Notes under the pieces: generated by a model
The model's input: only the letters and a program-made list of their open reading frames with translations
Database searches by the model: none
Told to the model about the DNA's origin: nothing
Assembly: GCA_900471515.1 (NCBI GenBank)
Contig: UCFC01000015.1
Span: 1-64,000, forward strand
Direction of reading: 5' to 3'
Source of the DNA: Hyphomicrobiales bacterium
GTDB taxonomy: Bacteria > Pseudomonadota > Alphaproteobacteria > Rhizobiales > Rhizobiaceae
DNA length: 64,000 bases
Made by a program: the position numbers and the translations under genes
In this document: piece after piece, positions 1-7,914 of the stretch
Layout: each line of letters starts with the position of its first letter
Numbering within the stretch: the stretch's first letter is position 1

Positions 1-19
1 GGGTTTGTCAGCAGTCTGA

Positions 20-46
20 CGGCCGCGGCTCAGCTGCGGCCGTTTT
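20..46 (+). terminator. Intrinsic terminator of an upstream gene
   Basis: A 7-bp GC stem (20-26 pairs with 36-42) is followed by TTTT on the + strand. It probably ends a gene that lies left of the window. It overlaps the last codons of the LysR gene on the other strand. Confidence 0.6.
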
Positions 47-941
47 CCTTTCGCGTCATTTCCCGCGCAAGGTCCAGAAAGGCGCGCAGTGTCGGCGGCA
101 CGTGCCGGTGGCCGGAATAATAGAGACAAAGCCCCGGAAAGGGAGGCGTCCAGTCTTCCAGCACGGTGACGAGGCGGCCGGCGGCGAGCTCCGCCTGCAC
201 GTTCTGTCGCGTCATATAGGCAAGCCCGGCGCCGCCGACGGCCGCTTCCAGCATCAGGTCCATGCTCTGCAGCGTCATCGGACCCTTCACGTCGAGGCGG
301 ATTTCCTGCCCATGCCGCTCGAATTCCCAGCGATAGACCGCGCCGCTCGGCAGCCGCAGCCGCAGGCAGGCGTGATGGAGAAGGTCGTGCGGCGTCTGCG
401 GCTTCCCGTGCCCTGCGAAATAGGAGGGAGCGCCGACGACGAAGAAGCGTTCTTCGGCCCTGAGCGGCACGGCGATCATGTCCTGCGGCACGGTCTCGAT
501 CAGCCTTATGCCGACATCGAAACTGTCGGCGACGATATCGACCATGCGTCCCTCGCTGACGATATCGACATGCACGTCGGGAAAGCGCCTGACATATTCC
601 AGCACGATCGGCATCAGGATCTGCCGCGCGCCGCCCTCCGACGTATTGATGCGCAGTGTGCCGGCCGGTGTCGCGCGCGCCTGTGTTGCCGCCTCCATCG
701 CCGCCGAAATATCTTTCAGCGCGGGGCCGATCCTTCCCAGAAATTGTTCACCCGCCTCGGTCAGTGAAACGCTGCGGGTGGTGCGGTTGAAGAGCCGCAC
801 GCCGATCCGGCTCTCCAGCGCTGCCACCGCATGGCTGAGCGCGGAGGTCGATATGCCGAGTTCGCTCGCTGCTGCCCGAAAATTCCGGGCCGCCGCAACC
901 GCGACCACAGCGTTGAGTTCCATCAGGCCGGCTTTCTGCAT
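30..941 (-). CDS. LysR-family transcriptional regulator
   Basis: A 303-residue LysR-type regulator of normal family length. The winged helix-turn-helix lies at about residues 8-66, with the typical pattern around FRAAASELGISTSALSHAV, and the effector-binding domain covers about 90-295. It is divergent from the SDR gene that starts at 1044, an arrangement usual for a LysR regulator and its target. The 102-bp gap between them holds an inverted repeat that could be the operator. The ATG at 941 was used. A second in-frame ATG at 923, just before the HTH, is also possible because neither has a strong Shine-Dalgarno. The effector is unknown. Confidence 0.9.
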   Translation of the reverse strand: MQKAGLMELNAVVAVAAARNFRAAASELGISTSALSHAVAALESRIGVRLFNRTTRSVSLTEAGEQFLGRIGPALKDISAAMEAATQARATPAGTLRINTSEGGARQILMPIVLEYVRRFPDVHVDIVSEGRMVDIVADSFDVGIRLIETVPQDMIAVPLRAEERFFVVGAPSYFAGHGKPQTPHDLLHHACLRLRLPSGAVYRWEFERHGQEIRLDVKGPMTLQSMDLMLEAAVGGAGLAYMTRQNVQAELAAGRLVTVLEDWTPPFPGLCLYYSGHRHVPPTLRAFLDLAREMTRKENGRS

Positions 942-975
942 TGTCCCAAATCCTGCAACAGGTCATCCTCAAATA

Positions 976-1002
976 TGCGGATTATAAGGACAATGGTCCG
1001 CA
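976..1002. promoter_or_regulatory. Candidate LysR operator between divergent genes
   Basis: The half-sites TGCGGA (976-981) and TCCGCA (997-1002) form an inverted repeat separated by 15 bases in the gap between the LysR gene and the SDR gene. Position and dyad symmetry fit a LysR binding site. No binding data are available, so this is inference. Confidence 0.4.
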
Positions 1003-1043
1003 ACTATCTAGCCTCCGGGACCAACATCAACCCGAGGCACATC

Positions 1044-1874
1044 ATGAAAAAGACAGTTCTCATCACCGGCGCGTCGTCAGGCATCGGCAAGGCAGCGTCC
1101 AGGCTCTTCCATGCCAATGGCTGGAATGTCATCGCCACCATGCGCAGCCCGGAAAAAGAAACCGAGCTGACGGAGCTTGCCGATCTCCTCGTCGTCAGGC
1201 TCGACGTCCAGGATCGCGACAGCATCGACAGCGCGATCAAGGCCGGCATCGACAGGTTCGGGCGCATCGATCTGCTTGTCAACAATGCCGGTTACGGCCA
1301 GAGCGGCATCTTCGAGGCGACGTCACGCGAAAAGATCCAGCAACAATTCGACGTCAACGTCTTCGGCGTCATGGACGTGACCCGAGCGATCCTGCCGCAT
1401 TTCCGGGCAAACAAGGCCGGTCTCGTCATCAATGTCAGCTCCGGCGCCGGCCTCTTCACGCTGCCGACCCTGTCGATCTACTGCGCCTCCAAATTCGCGC
1501 TGGAGGGCTTCACCGAGGCTCTCTCCTACGAACTTCTGGCGCTTGGCATCGGCGTGAAGTCGGTGATCCCGCACGGCGGCGTCGCGCAGACCGGTTTCCA
1601 GGAGCGCGCCGGCGCCGACTTCGCGGTCGATCCGGCAGGCCTTCCCGATTACAACGAGTTCCTGCAGCGCGCCCAGCGGTCCTTCGGCGCAATGATCGCC
1701 GCAAGGATGATGACATCCTCCGACGTCGCCAGGGTGATCTACGAGGCCGCGACCGACGGCAGGGACCAGCTGCGTTATCTTGTCGGCGACGACGCGCGCG
1801 GCTTCGTGAAGGCGCGCCGCAGCATGGACGACCAGGCCTATGTCGATTTCATGCGCGGGCAATTTGCGGGATAA
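1044..1874 (+). CDS. SDR-family NAD(P)-dependent oxidoreductase
   Basis: A 276-residue classical short-chain dehydrogenase/reductase. The cofactor motif TGASSGIG is at residues 8-15, NNAG at about 80-83, and the catalytic residues are a Ser near 133, Tyr146 and Lys150 (YCASK). The ATG at 1044 gives a protein that begins directly with the Rossmann strand. The open frame continues upstream to 831 but would run into the LysR gene. The substrate cannot be read from the sequence. The divergent LysR gene suggests induction by a small molecule that this enzyme handles. Confidence 0.9.
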   Translation: MKKTVLITGASSGIGKAASRLFHANGWNVIATMRSPEKETELTELADLLVVRLDVQDRDSIDSAIKAGIDRFGRIDLLVNNAGYGQSGIFEATSREKIQQQFDVNVFGVMDVTRAILPHFRANKAGLVINVSSGAGLFTLPTLSIYCASKFALEGFTEALSYELLALGIGVKSVIPHGGVAQTGFQERAGADFAVDPAGLPDYNEFLQRAQRSFGAMIAARMMTSSDVARVIYEAATDGRDQLRYLVGDDARGFVKARRSMDDQAYVDFMRGQFAG

Positions 1875-2010
1875 ATTTGATCAATTGATCAAAGATGCCG
1901 CAAAATGAGGCGCGTGCGTGACGGCAGTGAGGCAAGCATTGCGCCCAATGCATTGCTGCATTGCGGTAATTTCGCTATTCTCCATCAAATGAATTGGCTA
2001 TTAATAATCA

Positions 2011-2134
2011 CGAAGGCAGCGCACTCCTCCTCCCAGCGCTCCCTTTCATCGGACTGACAACACTCCTCCTCCCAGTTGTCAGTCAGGATCAAGAGCCCGA
2101 CGCACCTCCTCCCGCGTCGGGCTCTTTTCTTTTC
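2011..2134 (+). ncRNA. alpha-r14 (NfeR1-like) trans-acting small RNA
   Basis: Three consecutive stem-loops each expose a CTCCTCCC-type anti-Shine-Dalgarno sequence. Hairpin 1 has stem 2018-2022/2036-2040, hairpin 2 a perfect 9-bp stem 2053-2061/2075-2083, and hairpin 3 a 13-bp stem 2091-2103/2114-2126 followed by a T-rich tract that makes it the Rho-independent terminator. Loops 1 and 2 are identical (13 bases). A -10-like TATTAAT at 1999-2005 would place the 5' end near 2011, giving about 124 nt. This matches the architecture of the alpha-r14 family of rhizobia, whose Sinorhizobium member NfeR1 acts on mRNAs through such loops. The 5' end is inferred, and I do not see a good -35 box. Confidence 0.85.
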
Positions 2135-2258
2135 CGGGGCATATTTCTCCTGAAACCTTCGTGAAATTGACTCGTTCCGCAGGCCTGTCCTATCTGGAGA
2201 GGCGTGGTTGGCGCATATCGGTGGCTTGGCGCGAGGCGCCTGAACCTGCGGAGATGTC

Positions 2259-3536
2259 ATGAGCGGCGGATACGGCGTTTCGCGCAAGGCCCTTGCGACC
2301 CTGCTCGTCCTGTGTGTCGGCCTGGCTGCCTGCGGGCGGCCGATCGGCGTCATGCAGGCCGCCGGCACGGTTCCGCCGGGGACGTCGCGCGTCGACCTCC
2401 TGGTGGCGACCACCCGCGCCGCAGACGAAAATCCGGCCGTGCTGTTCTCCGGCGAGCGCGGCACCGGCCTGATGGTCGATGCCGTCGATGTCTCCATTCC
2501 GCCGGACGCCAACCGCAAGGTCGGCCAGGTGCAATGGCCCCGCCGCCTGCCTGCCGATCCCCTCAAGGATTTCGTCACCGTCGCCGTCGATCCGCTGGAG
2601 GGGGAGAAGGCCGGCGAGGCCTGGCTGAAAACGCATATGCCGAAGAGCCGGCGCGTCCTCATCTTCGTGCATGGCTTCAACAATCGCTACGAGGATGCCG
2701 TCTACCGTTTTGCGCAGATCGTCCATGATTCCCATGCCGATGTCGCGCCGGTCGTCTTCACCTGGCCCTCGCGCGCCAGCATCTTCGACTATAACTACGA
2801 CAAGGAAAGCACCAACTATTCGCGCGACGCGCTGGAAGAGCTTCTGCGGCGCACGGCCAGCAATCCGGCCGTCGGCGATATCACCGTCATGGCCCATTCC
2901 ATGGGCACCTGGCTGACGGTCGAGGCCCTGCGCCAGATGGCGATCCGCGATGGCCACGTCGCCTCCAAGATCAACAATGTCATCCTTGCCTCTCCGGATC
3001 TCGATGTCGACGTCTTCGGCCGCCAGTTTCAGAGCCTCGGCAAGGACAAGCCGCATTTCACCATCTTCGTCTCGCAGGACGACCGGGCGCTGGCGCTTTC
3101 GCGCCGCATATCCGGCAATGTCGATCGCCTCGGCCAGATCGATCCCTCCGCCGAGCCCTATCGCAGCAAGCTGGAAGCCGCCGGCATCACCGTGCTCGAC
3201 CTCACCAAGCTGAAGACTGGCGACCGCCTGAACCACGGCAAGTTTGCCGAAAGCCCCGAAGTGGTGAAGCTCATCGGCGACCGGCTGATTGCCGGCCAGA
3301 CCATTACCGATTCCGAAGTCGGGCTCGGCGAAGCGGTCGGCGCGGTCGCCATGGGGGCGGCCCAGACGGCCGGCAGCGCCGTCAGCCTCGCCGTCAGCAC
3401 GCCGATTGCCGTCTTCGATCCCCGCACCCGCCGCAACTATGACAGCCAGGTTCGCCGCCTCGGCCAGTCGATGAACAATACCGTCGGTTCCATGGGCGAC
3501 AGCGTCGGCGCCGGATTGCCGCAAGACACGCAGTAA
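2259..3536 (+). CDS. Alpha/beta hydrolase lipoprotein (DUF900-like)
   Basis: A 425-residue protein with a lipoprotein signal peptide: basic start, hydrophobic core at about 10-22 and lipobox LAAC with lipidated Cys25. The alpha/beta hydrolase domain covers about 45-340. FVHGF (136-140) marks the oxyanion region, and AHSMG (212-216) is the nucleophile elbow with Ser214. A downstream Asp near 249 and the His in RLNHG are candidates for the rest of the triad. The alanine- and glycine-rich C-terminal tail of about 70 residues is probably flexible. It resembles the DUF900 esterase-like proteins of rhizobia. The substrate is unknown. Confidence 0.85.
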   Translation: MSGGYGVSRKALATLLVLCVGLAACGRPIGVMQAAGTVPPGTSRVDLLVATTRAADENPAVLFSGERGTGLMVDAVDVSIPPDANRKVGQVQWPRRLPADPLKDFVTVAVDPLEGEKAGEAWLKTHMPKSRRVLIFVHGFNNRYEDAVYRFAQIVHDSHADVAPVVFTWPSRASIFDYNYDKESTNYSRDALEELLRRTASNPAVGDITVMAHSMGTWLTVEALRQMAIRDGHVASKINNVILASPDLDVDVFGRQFQSLGKDKPHFTIFVSQDDRALALSRRISGNVDRLGQIDPSAEPYRSKLEAAGITVLDLTKLKTGDRLNHGKFAESPEVVKLIGDRLIAGQTITDSEVGLGEAVGAVAMGAAQTAGSAVSLAVSTPIAVFDPRTRRNYDSQVRRLGQSMNNTVGSMGDSVGAGLPQDTQ

Positions 3537-3613
3537 AAAATCATAGGCATTCGTCCCGTTGTGATATATCACGTCGTGAACGGCGATCGACTCTGCCGTG
3601 CGGTGGGCAAGAC

Positions 3614-4864
3614 ATGGCGAATGAAACGAATGGGACGGTGGCCGTTGTCGGCGCCGGTGTGGTCGGTGCTTCGATTGCTTTCGAGCTGCAGCGGCGCGGT
3701 TTTCAGGTAACGCTGATCGACAAGGGCGAGCCGGGCAGGGGAACGTCCTACGGCAATATGGCGAGCATCGCGCTCGATTTCGCGGCCGGTTCCGGTCCTT
3801 CGACCTGGAAGAAGCTGCCGCGCTGGCTGATCGATCCGGAAGGCCCGGTCTGGCTGCGCCCGTCCTACGCGCCGAAGATCCTGCCCTGGTTCCTGCGTTT
3901 CCTCGCCGCCGGCCGCCCCGCGCGCCTGCGGGAAATCGAGGATGCGGGCATGAGCCTTTCCAAAATCGCGCTTGCCGATTTCCGCGCGATGCTCGATGCC
4001 GCCGGCGCGCCCGAAATGATGACCGAAGAGGGCTGCCTGGCGATCTACGAGACCGAGGCCGAGTTCGACGCCGATCGCGGCCATCTCGAACTGATGCGGC
4101 GCTACGGCATGGAATTCGAAGTGCTGAGCAACGGCGCGATCCAGCATTACGAGCCCACGCTGTCGCCGAAAATCGCCAGGGCGGTGCTGCTGCCGGACAA
4201 CAAGTCGATCCGCGATCCCTACAGGCTTGTCGTCAAACTTGCCGATGCCGCCAGGGCTGCCGGTGCGACCTTCGTTTCCGGTCAGGCCAAGACGGTGGAG
4301 CGCAAGGCTGACGGCAAGACATCGGTCCTTCTCGAAAATGGCGGCCGCGTCGAGGCGGACAATATCGTCCTCGCCGCCGGCGTTCACACGCGCTTTCTCG
4401 CAGAAAGGCTCGGCGAGCCGATCCCGCTCGAAACCGAGCGCGGCTATCATACGCAGATCATGCAGCCCGGCATTTCCATGCGTTATTCGGTCATCTGGCC
4501 GCATCGCGCCTTCATGGTCACGCCGACGGCGGGCGGCATCCGTGTTGGCGGCAATGTCGAGCTCGCCGGCCTGACCGCCGCCCCCGATTTCCGCCGCCCG
4601 CGCGTGCTCGTGCGCCATGCCCAGCGCATCCTTCCCGGTCTCAAGGTTCAGGACACCAGCGAATGGATGGGCCATCGCCCGGCGCTGCCCGATACGATCC
4701 CGATCATCTCGCCGTCCTCGAAAATGCCCGGCGTCTTCTATGCCACCGGCCACGGCCACCTTGGCCTGACCTATTCGGCAACGACAGCGCGGCTGATCGC
4801 GCATATGGTGGCCGGCGACAGGACGCCGGTTGATATCAAGCCGTTCCGCATCGACAGATTCTAG
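3614..4864 (+). CDS. FAD-dependent D-amino-acid oxidase/dehydrogenase
   Basis: A 416-residue flavoprotein of the DAO/DadA family. The dinucleotide-binding motif GAGVVG is at residues 13-18 (strand VAVVGAGVVGASIAFEL), followed by Asp in LIDKG. The C-terminal FAD segment ATGHGHLGLTYS lies near the end, as in DadA. It would oxidise an amino acid, probably a D-amino acid or a hydroxy-D-proline, to the imino acid and pass electrons to the respiratory chain or to oxygen. It sits 62 bases upstream of the proline-racemase-superfamily gene on the same strand, so a role in hydroxyproline or D-proline breakdown is the best guess. Confidence 0.85.
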   Translation: MANETNGTVAVVGAGVVGASIAFELQRRGFQVTLIDKGEPGRGTSYGNMASIALDFAAGSGPSTWKKLPRWLIDPEGPVWLRPSYAPKILPWFLRFLAAGRPARLREIEDAGMSLSKIALADFRAMLDAAGAPEMMTEEGCLAIYETEAEFDADRGHLELMRRYGMEFEVLSNGAIQHYEPTLSPKIARAVLLPDNKSIRDPYRLVVKLADAARAAGATFVSGQAKTVERKADGKTSVLLENGGRVEADNIVLAAGVHTRFLAERLGEPIPLETERGYHTQIMQPGISMRYSVIWPHRAFMVTPTAGGIRVGGNVELAGLTAAPDFRRPRVLVRHAQRILPGLKVQDTSEWMGHRPALPDTIPIISPSSKMPGVFYATGHGHLGLTYSATTARLIAHMVAGDRTPVDIKPFRIDRF

Positions 4865-4926
4865 GGCGCCGATGTCCGGGTGCTCTGTCCCTTTCGCGTG
4901 TCACGTCCGATTTTGGAGTTTGAAAG

Positions 4927-5964
4927 ATGAGATGGAAGCGTACGATCCAGCTTCTGGATGTTCATGCCGAGGGTGAAATCGGCAAGGTGGCGATCGGCGG
5001 CGTGCCGAAGATCCCCGGCGAGACGGTCGCCGCCCAGCTTCACTGGCTGAACACCGACCCCAAGGGCCAGGAGCTTCGCCGCTTCCTCTGCCTCGAGCCG
5101 CGCGGCGCGCCGATCGGCTCGGTCAACCTGCTCCTGCCGCCGAAACATCCCGATGCCGACGCCGCCTTCATCATCCTGCAGCCCGATCAGGCGCATGCAA
5201 GCTCCGGCTCCAACTCGATCTGTGTGACGACCGCCCTGCTGGAATCCGGCATCGTCGAGATGAAGGAACCGGAAACCGTCGTCACGCTGGAAACGGCCGC
5301 CGGCCTCGTCAAGGCGACGGCCACCTGCCGCGACGGCCGCTGCGAGAAGGTCAGGCTCACCATGGTGCCGTCCTTCGTCCACGAGCTGGACGTCGAGATC
5401 GACACGCCGCACTGGGGCAAGATCAAGGCCGACATCTGCTATGGCGGCATCTTCTACGCGCTGGTCGATGTCGGCCAGATCGGCCTGACGATCGAGAAGG
5501 CCAATGCCGCAGCCCTCGTGCAGGCCGGCATGGTGCTGAAGGAACTCATCAACCGCGGCATTCCCGTCGTCCATCCCGAAATTCCGGCGATCTCGGGGGT
5601 CGCCTACGTCATGTTCCGCGATATCGAGGCAGACGGCACCGTGCGCACCTGCACCACCATGTGGCCCGGCCGCGCCGACCGTTCGCCCTGCGGCACCGGC
5701 AATTCGGCCAACCTTGCGACGCTCCATGCCCGTGGAAAAGCCAGGGTCGGCGATGTCTTCAAGTCGAAATCGATCATCGGCTCGGAATTCGAGGTCGGCC
5801 TGCAGGCGGTAACGGAAGTGGCCGGCCGGCCCGCCGTCATCCCGACGATCACGGGCCGCGGCTTCACCTTCGGCCTGTCGCAGGTCGCCCTCGACCCCTT
5901 CGATCCGCATCCCCTCGGCTTTGCCCTGACGGATGTCTGGGGGCCGTCGGCCGGCGAGATCTGA
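4927..5964 (+). CDS. Proline racemase superfamily, probable trans-3-hydroxy-L-proline dehydratase
   Basis: A 345-residue member of the proline racemase fold. Racemases and 4-hydroxyproline epimerases use two cysteines. Here the first active-site position, in SSGSN at 92-96, is Ser93 instead of Cys, while the second, in DRSPCGTG, keeps Cys255. The Ser/Cys (or Thr/Cys) pair is known in this superfamily to mark trans-3-hydroxy-L-proline dehydratases, which form delta1-pyrroline-2-carboxylate. The start at 4927 follows GGAG at 4914-4917. The FAD oxidase upstream supports a hydroxyproline pathway. The gene could be misread as an epimerase by annotation transfer. Confidence 0.8.
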   Translation: MRWKRTIQLLDVHAEGEIGKVAIGGVPKIPGETVAAQLHWLNTDPKGQELRRFLCLEPRGAPIGSVNLLLPPKHPDADAAFIILQPDQAHASSGSNSICVTTALLESGIVEMKEPETVVTLETAAGLVKATATCRDGRCEKVRLTMVPSFVHELDVEIDTPHWGKIKADICYGGIFYALVDVGQIGLTIEKANAAALVQAGMVLKELINRGIPVVHPEIPAISGVAYVMFRDIEADGTVRTCTTMWPGRADRSPCGTGNSANLATLHARGKARVGDVFKSKSIIGSEFEVGLQAVTEVAGRPAVIPTITGRGFTFGLSQVALDPFDPHPLGFALTDVWGPSAGEI

Positions 5965-5973
5965 CGACGGGCT

Positions 5974-6450
5974 TTAGTAGACGAAGGGATCGACTTCGGC
6001 CTTGGCGGGCTCGTCTGCCGCCGAAGGATAGATCACGCCCTTGCGCAGGATGATATTGGCGTAAAGCCGCGGCTCGCCGGTCTGGATGACCGCATGGGCC
6101 GCGCGCACCCGGCCGTAGAAATCCTGCCCGACAAGCGGGAAGACCTCCCGCTCCGGCTCGTGCCTGGCGCAGCAGGCGATCATTTCCTCGTGCACCGGGT
6201 CGAGCCGGTCGCGCTCTGCCTTCACGGTCGAGCGGAAGATCGCCTCGTTCACGAAGTCGTCGATCGGCAGCACGCTGAGCACGGCATCGAGAACCGGGAT
6301 GAGATGGTGTCCGTCGAGCCGGATCAGCCGGCGCGCATGTTCGACGCCCGGATAATTGCCGTCGACGATGGCGATCTCGTCGCCATGGCCCATGCCGCGC
6401 AAGGTTGCCAGCAGTTCGGGGCCGAGCAGCGGGTCAAGCCCTTTCAGCAT
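5974..6450 (-). CDS. RbsD/FucU-family sugar mutarotase
   Basis: A 158-residue protein of the RbsD/FucU family, which interconverts sugar anomers. The family N-terminus is clear: MLKGLDPLLGPELL, then GHGDEIAIVDGNYP with the conserved His and Asp. The ATG at 6450 has a good ribosome site (AAGGAGAT) and overlaps the end of the ROK regulator by 17 bases, so the two are translationally coupled. Linkage to frcR-frcBCAK suggests it acts on fructose or another sugar taken up by that transporter. A second paralogue with the same start (MLKGIHPLLGPDLL) lies at 37902-38348. Confidence 0.88.
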   Translation of the reverse strand: MLKGLDPLLGPELLATLRGMGHGDEIAIVDGNYPGVEHARRLIRLDGHHLIPVLDAVLSVLPIDDFVNEAIFRSTVKAERDRLDPVHEEMIACCARHEPEREVFPLVGQDFYGRVRAAHAVIQTGEPRLYANIILRKGVIYPSAADEPAKAEVDPFVY

Positions 6451-7681
6451 TGTCGATCTCCTTGAAAAGCACATTCTGGTCGGTGAGATAACGCGCGAAG
6501 ATCGGCAGGCTGGCGCCGCCGATGGCGCGGGCCTGCGCGCCGACCGCGCCCTCGACGATATCGGGCATGACGACGCCCTGCAGGTCGAGCTTTTCGGCCT
6601 CGTGGATCGTTGCCTGCACGATGCGCCGGCGCACCCAGTCCGGGAAACCGCCGTCGATCACGGCGGCGCTGAAGTCGATGATCGAGGCGGCCGCCACGAT
6701 CGCCTGCGCCAGCGCCCTGGCCGTATCCTGGATCCAGGCCTCCATCGGCTCGCCGAAATCGACCCAGTCGTCGGCCGAATACCACAGCGGCTGCGGGTCG
6801 ATGCCGCGCTCGCGCAGCATGTTCTCCAGCACGAAGATCGAGGCGATCTCCAGAAGCTGCAGCGTCTCGCCGTTCTTGCCGCGCACCGGCAGGGGGCCGA
6901 TTGCGCCGGCCGTGCCGGTCTTGCCGGAAAAGATCGACGAATTCAGCACGATGCCGCCGCCGATGAAGGAGCCGATGAAGAAATAGACGAAATCCGGATA
7001 GGACGGGCCGATGCCGAAGACCAGTTCCGCCCCGCAGGCGCTGGTCGCGTCGTTCTGCAGGAAGACCTGGTAGGAGACCTGCGCGGCGATCTCCGCCTGC
7101 AGGTCGAAATCGCGCCAGACCTCCATGGCCCCTTCCGGCGCGCCCACCTCGTCGGCCCAGTTCCACAGTTCGAAGGGGGCGGCGATGCCGAGGCCGGCAA
7201 TACGGCTGCGCTCGCGCTCGTCGAGTTTTCCCTCCAGTTCCCGGATCGCCTCGGTCACGAAGGACAGGATCTCGTGGGGCAGCGGATAGGCGTAGGTGCG
7301 GTGCAGCTGCAGCCGGATGCGGCCGACGAAATCCATCAGCACGAGGTCGGCGCTTCGCCGACCGATCTTCACGCCGAAGGAATAGACGGCATCCGGGTTG
7401 AGCCGCATCGGAATGGACGGCTGGCCGACGCGGCCGCGGATCGGCTCGCCGCGCGACAGCAGGCCCTCCTTTTCAAGCGCCCGCATGATGACGGAGACCG
7501 TCTGGGCCGAAAGCCCGCTGCGGCGCGCGATATCGGCCTTCGACAGCGCGCCGTAAAGGCGTACCAGCGACAGCACGAGCCGTTCGTTATAGGCGCGCAC
7601 CCTGATCTGGTTCGCGCCTCCCGACGGATTCAGAATTGGCGGTGGGGCCGGCATTGAACCCGGACCTTCCAAGGACGACAT
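6434..7681 (-). CDS. frcR: ROK-family transcriptional regulator, probable FrcR
   Basis: A 415-residue ROK/NagC-type regulator. A winged HTH covers about residues 30-85 (LSKADIARRSGLSAQTVSVIM), and the sugar-kinase-like ROK domain covers about 95-395. In canonical ROK proteins the segment after GxxGxAGEIGH binds zinc together with a CxCGxxGC motif. Here it reads GTAGAIGPLPV, so the His is replaced by Pro, and the cysteine cluster is absent. The regulator therefore probably lacks the structural zinc. It is divergent from frcB, as in the frc locus of Sinorhizobium meliloti, and is expected to regulate it in response to fructose. SD GGGAGGAG precedes the ATG. Confidence 0.85.
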   Translation of the reverse strand: MSSLEGPGSMPAPPPILNPSGGANQIRVRAYNERLVLSLVRLYGALSKADIARRSGLSAQTVSVIMRALEKEGLLSRGEPIRGRVGQPSIPMRLNPDAVYSFGVKIGRRSADLVLMDFVGRIRLQLHRTYAYPLPHEILSFVTEAIRELEGKLDERERSRIAGLGIAAPFELWNWADEVGAPEGAMEVWRDFDLQAEIAAQVSYQVFLQNDATSACGAELVFGIGPSYPDFVYFFIGSFIGGGIVLNSSIFSGKTGTAGAIGPLPVRGKNGETLQLLEIASIFVLENMLRERGIDPQPLWYSADDWVDFGEPMEAWIQDTARALAQAIVAAASIIDFSAAVIDGGFPDWVRRRIVQATIHEAEKLDLQGVVMPDIVEGAVGAQARAIGGASLPIFARYLTDQNVLFKEIDNAERA

Positions 7682-7737
7682 TGGCCACTCCTCCCAATCA
7701 ACGGCCTATGCCCGATTTTGTCTCAGCATGCCATATC

Positions 7738-7794
7738 GAATTAATAATTCAATTGGATTTATTTATTGACAAGCCGTTTTCTTTCGCTCTTAAT
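7738..7794 (+). promoter_or_regulatory. frcB promoter with adjacent AT-rich palindrome
   Basis: TTGACA at 7766-7771 and CTTAAT at 7789-7794 are separated by 17 bases and form a good sigma70-type promoter pointing to frcB. Directly upstream, GAATT (7738-7742) and AATTC (7746-7750) form a palindrome, and the whole stretch is far more AT-rich than its surroundings. This is a plausible FrcR operator. The transcription start would be near 7801, leaving a leader of about 115 bases. Confidence 0.6.
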
Positions 7795-7914
7795 TGCCAG
7801 CGTCAACGGCACGGGACGGCTTCGGGAGGAGGCTGAACGCACATCCTGAAGTCCCGCCGTGCATGAATTCCGGTGCCGCCTGGGGGCGGGCCGGCCAATC
7901 TCTGGGAGGAGTTC

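Noticed and set aside
1985..2683. A 232-codon open frame on the - strand
   Set aside because: It covers the small RNA and the start of the lipoprotein hydrolase. No motif or ribosome site is seen, and low-complexity residues come from the CTCCTCCC repeats.
4927..5964. Calling this gene 4-hydroxyproline 2-epimerase
   Set aside because: The first catalytic cysteine is replaced by Ser93.
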